Positions 25,726 to 38,005 of a stretch of 64,000 nt of DNA are shown here, in pieces. Both the position numbers and the translations under genes were made by a program. The notes beneath the pieces are model-generated. The model saw nothing but the letters and a program-made list of their open reading frames with translations. It was not told where the DNA came from and made no database searches. Each line of letters starts with the position of its first letter. The stretch's first letter is position 1. The DNA is from an uncultured Prevotellaceae bacterium (GTDB lineage: Bacteria; Bacteroidota; Bacteroidia; Bacteroidales; Bacteroidaceae), in the NCBI GenBank assembly GCA_902780025.1, contig CACZDV010000001.1:1-64000 (forward strand). The letters run 5' to 3'.

Positions 25726-27576
25726 ATGAAGGAATTCGGGCTTGAGAATCGCCGGTTTATCATTGGCGGGGTTGCCACATTGATTGTGGTCGTCTATATC
25801 GTGCGCCTCTTCATGCTCCAGATTTCCAGCGACGACTACAAGAAGAGTGCCGATTCCAACGCCTTCCTCAAGAAGATTGACTTCCCCTCGCGCGGTGTTA
25901 TCACAGACCGCAACGGAAAGCTCCTTGTCTTCAACCAGCCGGCCTATGATATCATGGTGGTCATGAACGAGGCCAAGGGGCATCTTGACACCCTTGACTT
26001 CTGTCGTGCCCTCAACATCACCCGCGAGGAGTTCGACCGCCGCATGAGTATCATGACCGACCGTTCCCGTAATCCGGGCTATTCGCGCTTCACCCAGCAG
26101 CTATTCATGAGCCAGTTGTCCGACAAAGACTTCTCCGTTTTTCAGGAGAAGATGTACCGTTTTCCTGGCTTTTACGTCCAGCGGCGCAGCATCCGTCAGT
26201 ATCAGTATTCTTATGCCGCCCACGTCTTAGGTGACGTGGCTGAGGTGTCGCCTGCCGATGTCGAGAATGATGAGTACTACCAGCCGGGCGACTATATTGG
26301 CAAGAGCGGCGTGGAGCGTAGCTACGAGGCACAGCTGCGTGGTGAGAAAGGGGTTAAGATACTGCTCCGTGATGCCCATGGCCGTATTCAGGGCTCCTAT
26401 CAGAATGGTGCCCTCGACCGTCGTCCCAAGCCCGGCAAGAACCTGACGCTGGCCATCGACCTTGAGTTGCAGGCCCTCGGCGAGCGGCTAATGCAGAACA
26501 AGATAGGATCTATCGTGGCCATCGAACCGTCCACGGGCGAGGTGCTCTGCATGGTCTCGTCGCCCACCTACGACCCCCGCCTGATGGTGGGCCGTCAGCG
26601 TTCCAAGCATCATGTCGAGCTGAGCCGCAATGTGTGGAAACCTCTCTACAACCGTTCCATCATGGGCCTCTACCCTCCCGGTTCTACCTTTAAGACCTCG
26701 CAAGGACTCACTTTCCTTAGCGAAGGCATCATCACTCCTTCCACACCTTATCCCTGTTCCCACGGTTTCAGCTACAAGGGTCTGCACGTCGGCTGTCACG
26801 GCCATGCCGCCCCGTTGCCCTTGGTACCTGCACTCAGCACTTCGTGCAACGGTTTCTTCTGCTGGGGACTCTATTATATGATAGGTGCCCGCTCCAAGTA
26901 CGGCTCCGTTCAGAACGCCATGAATACCTGGCGCGACTATATGGTCTCCATGGGCTTCGGCTACAAGCTGGGCGTCGATTTGCCTGGCGAAAAGCGCGGT
27001 CTGATTCCCAATGCCCAGTTCTACGACAAGGCATACAAAGGCTCTTGGAATGGTTTGACCATCATCTCCATCTCCATCGGACAGGGCGAGGTACTGCTTA
27101 CCCCCCTCCAGATAGCCAACCTCGGAGCTACCATCGCCAACCGCGGTTATTATTATGTACCCCATGTAGTGCGTAAGGTACAGGGCGAACCCCTCGACAC
27201 TCTCTACTCCCGTAAGCACTATACCAAAGCCACGCGCAAGTCCTATGATTATGTGGTGCAGGGAATGCGCGCTTCGGCCCTCGGCGGTACCTGCCACGAA
27301 CTGGCACACTACGACTTTGAGGCCTGCGGCAAGACCGGTACGGCTCAGAACCGCGGTCACGACCACTCCGTCTTCATGGGTTTCGCCCCGATGAGCAATC
27401 CTAAGATTGCCGTTGCCGTCTACGTCGAGAACGGCGGATGGGGTGCCACCTACGGTGTGCCTATCGGCGGTCTTATCATGGAACAGTATATTCACGGAAA
27501 GCTCTCGGAGGCTTCGCGCAAGAAGGCCGAGACCATCCAGCATAAGGTCATCAGCTATGGATCCACTGAAAGATAA
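25726..27576 (+). CDS. mrdA: Penicillin-binding protein 2 (elongasome transpeptidase)
   Basis: The 616-residue class B PBP has one N-terminal membrane helix (about 12-32), a pedestal/dimer domain (SRGVITDRNGKLL) and a transpeptidase domain with the three motifs SxxK (Ser320-T-F-Lys323), SxN (Ser373-C-Asn375) and KTG (Lys536-Thr-Gly). It cross-links peptidoglycan with RodA as glycosyltransferase partner. The 3' end overlaps the rodA start by 20 bp, which points to translational coupling. Confidence 0.96.
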   Translation: MKEFGLENRRFIIGGVATLIVVVYIVRLFMLQISSDDYKKSADSNAFLKKIDFPSRGVITDRNGKLLVFNQPAYDIMVVMNEAKGHLDTLDFCRALNITREEFDRRMSIMTDRSRNPGYSRFTQQLFMSQLSDKDFSVFQEKMYRFPGFYVQRRSIRQYQYSYAAHVLGDVAEVSPADVENDEYYQPGDYIGKSGVERSYEAQLRGEKGVKILLRDAHGRIQGSYQNGALDRRPKPGKNLTLAIDLELQALGERLMQNKIGSIVAIEPSTGEVLCMVSSPTYDPRLMVGRQRSKHHVELSRNVWKPLYNRSIMGLYPPGSTFKTSQGLTFLSEGIITPSTPYPCSHGFSYKGLHVGCHGHAAPLPLVPALSTSCNGFFCWGLYYMIGARSKYGSVQNAMNTWRDYMVSMGFGYKLGVDLPGEKRGLIPNAQFYDKAYKGSWNGLTIISISIGQGEVLLTPLQIANLGATIANRGYYYVPHVVRKVQGEPLDTLYSRKHYTKATRKSYDYVVQGMRASALGGTCHELAHYDFEACGKTGTAQNRGHDHSVFMGFAPMSNPKIAVAVYVENGGWGATYGVPIGGLIMEQYIHGKLSEASRKKAETIQHKVISYGSTER

Positions 27577-29026
27577 ACACCCCGGAGTGCTCCGCTCACT
27601 CGACTACTGGACGATACTCATCTACATCGCCCTGCTTACCTTCGGATGGATCAGCGTCTGCGGTGCCAGTTATACCTACGGCGAGACCGACATCTTCGCA
27701 CTCTCCACCCGTTCGGGCATGCAGATTGTGTGGATAGCCACCTCGCTCGTCCTGGGTTTTATTCTCCTGCTACTTGACGACCGTTACTACGACACCTTCG
27801 CGTACATTATATATATAGTACTGCTCGTGCTGCTCTTTGCCACTATCTTCAACCCGCATTCTATCAAGGGCTCTCGTTCGTGGCTGGTCTTAGGTCCTTT
27901 GCGACTGCAACCGGCGGAGTTTGCGAAGTTCGCCACTGCCCTGGCCCTGTCGAAACTCATGAGCACCTACGGCTACGATATCCACCAGTGGAAGCACTTT
28001 GCCGCCACGCTGGCTATCATCTTCGTGCCCATGACGTTCATCGTCCTGCAGCGCGAGACGGGTTCAGCGCTCGTTTATTTCGCCTTCTTCCTGATGTTCT
28101 ACCGCGAGGGCATGACCGGCAGCATCCTTTTTACCGCCGTAGCGATGGTCATCTACTTCGTTGTCGGCATCCGCTATGCTGACGTCACGATGGCAGACTC
28201 GCCTACCTCTATCGGCAAGTTCACCGTCTTGTTACTTATCCAGCTGTTCTCGGCGTTGATGGTCAGGGCTTACTGTCGCGACCGCAGCGTCTTCTGGCGC
28301 ATCCTTCTCTTTATTGTGATTACTACGGGCTTGGCGTTGCTCTTTTCGTTCTTCGTCATTCCTTTTGATGTCGTCTGGGTGCAGCTGGTAGTTATCGCCC
28401 TTCTCATCGGCTACCTGCTATGGCAGTGGTTAGGCACCCGCCTGCTCAATTATTTCTGGATAGCCCTCTTTGCCTTGGGGTCTGTCATTTTCTTCAATGT
28501 GGCCGACTATGGTCTGAACCATGTGCTGCAACCTCACCAGCGCACTCGTATCAACGTGCTCCTCGGATTGGAGGAAGACCTGAAGGGTGCTGGCTATAAT
28601 GTCCACCAAAGTGAGATTGCCATCGGCTCGGGTGGTCTCGAAGGAAAGGGTTTTCTGAATGGTACGCAAACCAAGTTGAAGTACGTGCCTGAACAGGACA
28701 CCGACTTCATCTTCTGTACCGTCGGCGAGGAAGAGGGTTTTGTGGGCTCTGCTGGTGTGCTGATACTTTTCTGGCTGCTTATCCTGCGGCTCATCCACTT
28801 GGCTGAGCGCCAGCCTTACCGTTTCGGCCGTGTCTACGGTTACTGTGTACTTAGCATCTTCCTGTTCCATGTCTTCATCAACGTCGGCATGGTGCTGGGA
28901 TTGACGCCTGTCATCGGCATTCCTTTGCCGTTCTTCAGCTACGGTGGCTCCTCCCTCTGGGGTTTCACTTTCCTCCTTTTCATCTTTCTCGCCCTCGACG
29001 CCCGCCGTAACCTCGTGCGGTCATGA
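27557..29026 (+). CDS. rodA: Rod shape-determining protein RodA (SEDS glycosyltransferase)
   Basis: I place the start at the ATG at 27557, giving a 489-residue SEDS protein; the frame is open further upstream inside mrdA but that is out-of-frame coding sequence. About ten membrane helices are visible, with SEDS signatures GSRSWLVLGPLRLQPAEFAK, ETGSALVYFAFFLMFYREG, EQDTDFIFCTVGEE and the closing PFFSYGGSSLWGF. It is longer than E. coli RodA (370) through an inserted loop/helix block at about 205-290, a Bacteroidota feature. Confidence 0.95.
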   Translation: MDPLKDKHPGVLRSLDYWTILIYIALLTFGWISVCGASYTYGETDIFALSTRSGMQIVWIATSLVLGFILLLLDDRYYDTFAYIIYIVLLVLLFATIFNPHSIKGSRSWLVLGPLRLQPAEFAKFATALALSKLMSTYGYDIHQWKHFAATLAIIFVPMTFIVLQRETGSALVYFAFFLMFYREGMTGSILFTAVAMVIYFVVGIRYADVTMADSPTSIGKFTVLLLIQLFSALMVRAYCRDRSVFWRILLFIVITTGLALLFSFFVIPFDVVWVQLVVIALLIGYLLWQWLGTRLLNYFWIALFALGSVIFFNVADYGLNHVLQPHQRTRINVLLGLEEDLKGAGYNVHQSEIAIGSGGLEGKGFLNGTQTKLKYVPEQDTDFIFCTVGEEEGFVGSAGVLILFWLLILRLIHLAERQPYRFGRVYGYCVLSIFLFHVFINVGMVLGLTPVIGIPLPFFSYGGSSLWGFTFLLFIFLALDARRNLVRS

Positions 29027-29030
29027 TTCG

Positions 29031-29504
29031 TCAATAGGCGGTGAGCCGTATGCCGATATCAGCGATGCCAGGCAGCACATCGCGCTTCATGTTGTGTCGG
29101 ATGCGGAAATGAAGGGAGTCACCTTCGTTGATGCTGATATCGGGGAGGTGAAAGTGGTATTGGTATAGGTTGATGCCGTGGCCCTGGATTTTCCCCTCGG
29201 GATTGATCAGCTGACAGTTGATGGTATCGCGGCGACGAATGGTGGAGGGTAAGGTGGTCTGCTCCACGATGAGCGATAGTTGCTGGTAGGGGTAGTTGGT
29301 AGCCATGCGCAGCTCCACATCGCGCTGTACCACGGCCCGCTGCTTGGCAGGAGCAGTGATGAACAGCAGCGTATCGTTCTTCTCCCACCCGCTGATGGGT
29401 GTCGGTTGGTACTGGTGGTAAATAGTGTTGCGGTTGCAACCGACCGTGGTCAGTGCAACCGCCATGAATAGTGTGTAAAGCAAAGGGTGCTTGTTACTTC
29501 TCAT
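29031..29504 (-). CDS. gldH: Gliding motility lipoprotein GldH
   Basis: From the ATG at 29504 the product is 157 residues with a lipoprotein signal (MAVALTTVGC, Cys23 by this start) and a compact beta domain with WEKNDTLLF, YPYQQLSLIVEQ and HGINLYQYHFHLPDISI, as in GldH. In gliding Bacteroidota GldH is needed for motility; in non-gliding Bacteroidales its role is unclear. Its first codons overlap the ricT stop by 11 bp (ATGAGAAGTAA), so the two genes are coupled. A longer frame upstream (Lys/Arg-rich, no signal at its start) is rejected as the start. Confidence 0.85.
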   Translation of the reverse strand: MRSNKHPLLYTLFMAVALTTVGCNRNTIYHQYQPTPISGWEKNDTLLFITAPAKQRAVVQRDVELRMATNYPYQQLSLIVEQTTLPSTIRRRDTINCQLINPEGKIQGHGINLYQYHFHLPDISINEGDSLHFRIRHNMKRDVLPGIADIGIRLTAY

Positions 29505-30615
29505 CCTTCTTGGCAGCAGGGGCGGCTGGCTTTTTCTTCTTTTTCTTTTTCTTGGCTTTGTCAAAGCGGCTGATGTCGCCGCCAGCCAGGTCTACGTGGG
29601 TAGCCTGCGGTTTGGGTTTGCCTCCCTCGTGCAGCGATTCAGGCTTCTCGCCGCGGCGGTTCATATCGATAATCTGACGGGCGCGCTCAGCGGTGATAGT
29701 CTCCACGTTGGCGGCGATATTCTTGTCCGTAGAATAGGTGACGAGTCCAGCCAGGATGTCGCTCTTGAAGAGGTGGTAGTCACCGTCTATCGTTTGCAGG
29801 ATGACGTCGCGACCGGGCAGTCGGCGTCCGGCTTCAATGTAGTTGTCCACCTCGTAGTTCAGACAGCACTTCAGCTTGGCACACATACCGGCCAGCTTTT
29901 GCGGGTTCAGCGAGATGTCCTGATGGCGGGCGGCATTGGTAGCCACGGATACAAAGTTCTTCATCCACGTAGCACAGCACAACTCACGGCCACAGGGACC
30001 CGTACCGCCAATGCGGCCTGCCTCCTGTCGGGCACCGATTTGCTTCATCTCGATACGCACATGGAAAGCAGCAGCCAGGTCCTTGATAAGCTGGCGGAAG
30101 TCCACGCGTTCATCGGCGATATAGTAGAAGATGGCCTTCTGGCCGTCACCCTGGTACTCCACGTCGCCAATCTTCATGTCCAGTCCCAGGCCCTTGGCTA
30201 TTTGGCGACTCTCAATCATCGTCTCGTGCTCACGGGCCTTGGCTTCACGGAATTTGTCCATATCTATCTGACGGGCCAGACGGTAGACGCGCTTGATGTC
30301 GTCCGCCGATTTCAGGTTCGCCTTCTTAATCTGCAGCTTTACTAAGCGTCCCGTCAGGGTCACTACGCCGATATCGTGACCCGGATTTGCCTCGACGGCC
30401 ACGATGTCGCCCTTCTTCAGCGGCAGGTTGTTAACATTATGGTAGTAGCCCTTGCGGGTGTGCTTGAACTGCACCTCCACCAAGTCCGTCGAATCCTGGT
30501 TGCCCGGCACGTCGGCCAGCCAGTCGTAGGTGTTCAGCTGACGGTCCTGTCGTCCTACGGCTTGATGACATAGTCCACGGTCACAACCGATTTTTATGAT
30601 GTGTTCTTTCTCCAT
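29494..30615 (-). CDS. ricT: PSP1/RicT-family regulatory protein
   Basis: Start set at ATG 30613-30615 (MEKEHIIKIGCDRGL): a textbook promoter lies at 30645-30675, inside the 5' part of the longer open frame, so the extra 35 residues cannot be translated from it. The 373-residue product has the PSP1 core: DIVAVEANPGHDIGVVTLTG, GDGQKAIFYYIADERVDFRQLIKDLA, GGTGPCGRELCCATW and KCCLNYEVD with its cysteine clusters, plus a Lys-rich C-terminal tail (runs of Lys then PAAPAAKKDEK). RicT homologues bind Fe-S clusters with partner proteins and affect RNA processing in Bacillus; the Bacteroidales role is unknown. Confidence 0.88.
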   Translation of the reverse strand: MEKEHIIKIGCDRGLCHQAVGRQDRQLNTYDWLADVPGNQDSTDLVEVQFKHTRKGYYHNVNNLPLKKGDIVAVEANPGHDIGVVTLTGRLVKLQIKKANLKSADDIKRVYRLARQIDMDKFREAKAREHETMIESRQIAKGLGLDMKIGDVEYQGDGQKAIFYYIADERVDFRQLIKDLAAAFHVRIEMKQIGARQEAGRIGGTGPCGRELCCATWMKNFVSVATNAARHQDISLNPQKLAGMCAKLKCCLNYEVDNYIEAGRRLPGRDVILQTIDGDYHLFKSDILAGLVTYSTDKNIAANVETITAERARQIIDMNRRGEKPESLHEGGKPKPQATHVDLAGGDISRFDKAKKKKKKKKPAAPAAKKDEK

Positions 30616-30644
30616 CTTTGTTGATATATTCGTATTATTGGCTG

Positions 30645-30675
30645 CAAAGGTACGAAAAGTTGTGCGCAATACAAA
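30645..30675 (-). promoter_or_regulatory. Promoter for ricT-gldH
   Basis: Minus strand: TTTG (30675-30672), exactly 19 bp, TACCTTTG (30652-30645), a full consensus match. It decides the ricT start at 30615. Confidence 0.85.
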
Positions 30676-30722
30676 GAAACTTGTTTCTTTTTTTTGTTTT
30701 ACATTCGGTTCTTTGGCCATTT

Positions 30723-31823
30723 CTATTTCTGCAATAGCAGGACGATGGTTTGGAGGGCGAAGTCGAAGAAGACCACTTTAGCATTGGCATTCTGACCGAT
30801 GTCGCGGATAGCACGATTGGCAAGGTCGTAGAGCGATAGGATGTTGGCCTCGTTGACGAAACGGGCGAAGTTGCGGGCGAAGTCCTCCTCCTGCTGGGTC
30901 ATATAGATGAGCTCCTGCTGTTGGAAATTATAAATGAAACACTCGCGGGTCATGCGCAGGAAATACTGAAGGAACCGCTTCTGCTTCTCACGGCCGAAGC
31001 CTGCCATTACCTCGCTCCATTTCCTCAGGTCGCGAACCTTACGCTGATAGGCCAGTCGCATGAGTGAGATATAGAGGTCGAGGAACTGCTCGTTCTCCGT
31101 CCCCACCTGCAACTCCTCCAATGCCTTCAGCCACGAGCCGTTGGCCAGTCGGCTGATACGGCGGGCGGCCTCCTCGCTGACACCACGCCGCGAGATGAGT
31201 GCCTGGCAGATGACCTCTGCCGGCAGTTTCTTCACATCGATGCGCTGCACACGGCTGCGGATGGTCTCCAGCAGTTTGTCGGGCTCCTCGCACACCATGA
31301 TGAAGACCGTCTGGCTGGGCGGCTCCTCGATGAGCTTCAGCAGTTTGTTGGCACATTCGATGTTCATGCGTTCAGGCAGCCAGACAATGCTCACTTTGTA
31401 ACCTCCTTGACTGGACTTCAGGCTTAGCTTGCGTACCAGGGCCTCGCTCTCGCCGGCGGTGATGACCGCCTGCTGGTTCTCGCCGCCCATGGCTGTCATC
31501 CACTCATCCATAGTGAAGTAGGGCCCCTGCATGATGAGTTCGTGCCACTCGCGGGCAAAGTCGTCGCTCGTCGGCTTGTGGTCGCTGCTCATCGACGGCA
31601 GTTTGATGGTGGGGAAGGTGAAGTGCAGGTCGGGGTGCTCGAGCTTGCGGAGCATGGCATTGTCTTCTCCTAACAGGTGGCAGGCAAAGGCAACGGCCAA
31701 TGCCTTCTTGCCCACACCCTGCGGACCGCAGAGCATGATGGCATGGGGCAGGCGGCCTTCACGGGTCATCTGCAGTAGGCGGTCACGCACCTCTTCCTGT
31801 CCTATAACATCGTTGAATGTCAT
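30723..31823 (-). CDS. holB: DNA polymerase III delta' subunit (clamp loader)
   Basis: The 366-residue product has the AAA+ clamp-loader features MTFNDVIGQEEVRDRLL, LPHAIMLCGPQGVGKKALAVAFA (P-loop), a central region with ANKLLKLIEEPPSQTVFIMV and LETIRSRVQRID (the SRC-like sensor 1 region is SRVQ). The zinc cysteines of E. coli delta' are not seen. It helps load the beta clamp. Its start overlaps the metF stop by 4 bp (ATGA-type), so they are co-translated. Confidence 0.92.
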   Translation of the reverse strand: MTFNDVIGQEEVRDRLLQMTREGRLPHAIMLCGPQGVGKKALAVAFACHLLGEDNAMLRKLEHPDLHFTFPTIKLPSMSSDHKPTSDDFAREWHELIMQGPYFTMDEWMTAMGGENQQAVITAGESEALVRKLSLKSSQGGYKVSIVWLPERMNIECANKLLKLIEEPPSQTVFIMVCEEPDKLLETIRSRVQRIDVKKLPAEVICQALISRRGVSEEAARRISRLANGSWLKALEELQVGTENEQFLDLYISLMRLAYQRKVRDLRKWSEVMAGFGREKQKRFLQYFLRMTRECFIYNFQQQELIYMTQQEEDFARNFARFVNEANILSLYDLANRAIRDIGQNANAKVVFFDFALQTIVLLLQK

Positions 31824-32776
31824 TTTAGCTTCCTGACTATTTCTACTACAGAATCAACGGCCGACACGGTATAGAAGTGGATGTTGTCGACGCTGTGGGC
31901 ATAGAGTTCGCGGCACTGTTCGGTTGTCCACTCGATGCCCAACTGGCGGGCATCCTCGTCGGTCTTGCACTTCACGATCTCACGGGCCAGCGGCTCGGGA
32001 ATGTCGCAGTGGAAGGTCTTCGGCACGACAGTCAGCTGCGAGAGCTTGGCCATCGGCTTGATGCCGGGGATGATGGGGATGGTGATGCCCATCGCCCGTG
32101 CCTTTTCCACAAATTCAAAGTATTTCTGGTTGTCGAAGAAGAGCTGGGTGACGGCGTATTGTGCGCCGAGGTCCTGCTTCTCCTTCAGATACTGCATGTC
32201 GCGCTCCAGATTGGGTGCCTCCTCGTGCTTCTCGGGATAGCAGGCCACGCCGAAGTCGAAGCGGCGGCCCGGGTTCTTGATAGGCGTACCGTCGGCAAAG
32301 TAGCCGTCGTTGAAGCGCTGTACCTGACGTATCAGGTCGGTGGTGTGGGCGTGGCCGCCGGGCATCGGCGTGAAGCGGCTGTCCTCCTTGGCCTTGTCGC
32401 CGCGTAGCAGTAGCAGGTCGTGGATGCCGAGGAACTGCAGGTCAATCAGCTCGTATTCAATATCCTCAACGGTAGCACCGCTGCAGATGACGTGCGGCTG
32501 TACGGGAATATGGTAGCGCTGCTGGATGGCGGCGGCGATGGCGATGGTGCCGGGGCGGCGGCGCACACGGCTCCGCTCAAACCGTCCATCAGCCAGTTCG
32601 CGATAGACGAATTCCGAGTGGTGGGTGGTGATATTGATGAAGGCAGGCGCCAGTTCCGCCAGTTTGTCGATGTCAGCAAACAGCCGGTCAGTGCCTGTAC
32701 CTTTCAGCGGCGGCAGCACCTCAAACGAGAACTGCCGCTGCCGCTGGTGTTGATTGATTATGTCGGTTACGCTCAT
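31820..32776 (-). CDS. metF: Methylenetetrahydrofolate reductase
   Basis: The 318-residue product is a FAD-dependent TIM-barrel MetF: FSFEVLPPLKGTGTDRLF, FINITTHHSEF, HVICSGATVEDIEY, LLLRGD, FGVACYPEKHEEAPN, QYAVTQLFFDN, IPIIPGIKPM. It makes 5-methyl-THF for methionine synthesis. It lies 3 bp after the beta-galactosidase stop, on the same strand; no promoter is seen in that gap, so read-through from the lacZ-type gene is possible, or a promoter lies inside it. Confidence 0.95.
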   Translation of the reverse strand: MSVTDIINQHQRQRQFSFEVLPPLKGTGTDRLFADIDKLAELAPAFINITTHHSEFVYRELADGRFERSRVRRRPGTIAIAAAIQQRYHIPVQPHVICSGATVEDIEYELIDLQFLGIHDLLLLRGDKAKEDSRFTPMPGGHAHTTDLIRQVQRFNDGYFADGTPIKNPGRRFDFGVACYPEKHEEAPNLERDMQYLKEKQDLGAQYAVTQLFFDNQKYFEFVEKARAMGITIPIIPGIKPMAKLSQLTVVPKTFHCDIPEPLAREIVKCKTDEDARQLGIEWTTEQCRELYAHSVDNIHFYTVSAVDSVVEIVRKLK

Positions 32777-32779
32777 GGT

Positions 32780-36781
<4,002 letters not shown>

Positions 36782-36800
36782 TTATTGTCTATTTTGGATG

Positions 36801-36808
36801 CAAAAGTA
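36801..36808 (-). promoter_or_regulatory. -7 element (TACTTTTG) for the GH2 gene
   Basis: The minus strand reads TACTTTTG at 36808-36801, 38 bp before the start codon; a TTTTTTG run is present but 23 bp further up. Confidence 0.45.
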
Positions 36809-36850
36809 ATCATTTTCTCTTAATTATCCTACAAAAAAGGTCGCAAATGT

Positions 36851-36881
36851 TTTGTTATTTCCCTAACTTCCATTACTTTTG
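36851..36881 (+). promoter_or_regulatory. Promoter for AI-2E family gene
   Basis: TTTG (36851-36854), 19 bp, TACTTTTG (36874-36881). The start codon at 36900 follows 18 bp later; the upstream in-frame ATG at 36879 overlaps the promoter and is excluded. Confidence 0.75.
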
Positions 36882-36899
36882 CAGTCAAAACAGAGAATC

Positions 36900-37979
36900 A
36901 TGGAGCGTAAACAGATTACATTCGATACCTTTGTGCGCGGTTTCCTCGGCGTAGTGGTGGTAGTAGGCATCGTCATGCTGCTCAACCGGCTGAGCGGTGT
37001 GCTCGTGCCGTTTTTCCTGGCGTGGCTGCTGGCTTACCTGCTGTTCCCGCTGGTCAAGTTCTTCCAATACCGCTGTCGGCTGAAGTTCCGCATCGCGGCC
37101 ATCCTCCTGTCCTTCCTCGTGGCCGGTGCCGTCCTGACGGGTGTCTTCTGGCTTATGATTCCCCCGATGATTGAGGAGGGTGGGCGAGTCACCCAGCTCA
37201 TCGTCCGTTATGTGCAGACCGATGAGACCATGAGCAATATCCCTCGACTCGTCCAGCAGTACATCCACGACAACGTCGACATCAACCAGCTGAAGAAACT
37301 CATCACGCAGGACGGCTTCATCGACACCGTCAAGTCGGCCATCCCCAAGGTGTGGGCCGTTATTGCCCAAAGCATCAGCATCGTCTCCAGCGTCTTCTCG
37401 CTGACGATGGTCGCCCTCTATACATTATTCATATTACTCGACTATGAGAAGATCACCCAGGGCTGGCCGCAGCTGCTGCCCCGCCGTTACCGTCCGTTTG
37501 CCAAGCGGTTGGTGGCCGACGTCGAGGAGGGCATGAACAAGTACTTCCGTGGTCAGGCCTTGGTGGCCCTCTGCGTGGGCGTCCTCTTCAGCATCGGCTT
37601 CCTTATCATCGACTTCCCGCTGGCCATTGCCCTCGGTATGTTCATCGGACTGCTCAACATGGTGCCCTACCTCCAGTTGGTGGGACTCATCCCCACCATT
37701 ATCCTCGCTATCGTCAAGGCCGCCGATACCGGTCAGAACTTCTGGTTCATCCTTCTTCTGGCCTTGATTGTCTTCGCTGTGGTGCAGATTATCCAGGACA
37801 CCTTCCTCACACCGAAGATCATGGGGCACGTCACCGGCCTCAACTCTGCCATCATCCTGCTGTCGCTCTCCATCTGGGGTTCGCTGCTCGGCATCCTCGG
37901 CATGATCATCGCCCTGCCCATGACCACCCTGCTCATCAACTACTATCAGAAGTATGTCATCAAGCAGAAGGCAGAATAA
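36900..37979 (+). CDS. AI-2E family transporter
   Basis: The 359-residue product has about eight membrane helices in the AI-2E/PerM pattern: an N-terminal pair (VVVVGIVMLLNRLSGVLVPF, LAWLLAYLLFPLVKF), a soluble region (about 100-165), then ALYTLFILLDYEKI, RGQALVALCVGVLFSIGF, NMVPYLQLVGLIPTIILAIV and TPKIMGHVTGLNSAIILLSL. Family members have been linked to autoinducer-2 export, ion/proton exchange or simply unknown cargo. The last ~155 codons are duplicated at 60928-61388. Confidence 0.9.
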   Translation: MERKQITFDTFVRGFLGVVVVVGIVMLLNRLSGVLVPFFLAWLLAYLLFPLVKFFQYRCRLKFRIAAILLSFLVAGAVLTGVFWLMIPPMIEEGGRVTQLIVRYVQTDETMSNIPRLVQQYIHDNVDINQLKKLITQDGFIDTVKSAIPKVWAVIAQSISIVSSVFSLTMVALYTLFILLDYEKITQGWPQLLPRRYRPFAKRLVADVEEGMNKYFRGQALVALCVGVLFSIGFLIIDFPLAIALGMFIGLLNMVPYLQLVGLIPTIILAIVKAADTGQNFWFILLLALIVFAVVQIIQDTFLTPKIMGHVTGLNSAIILLSLSIWGSLLGILGMIIALPMTTLLINYYQKYVIKQKAE

Positions 37980-38005
37980 CTACTTTCAGCGTCAGTTAAA
38001 CATAC

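Noticed and set aside
29491..30345. 284-codon open frame on the plus strand opposite ricT
   Set aside because: It mirrors the conserved PSP1/RicT gene and has no own promoter or domain.
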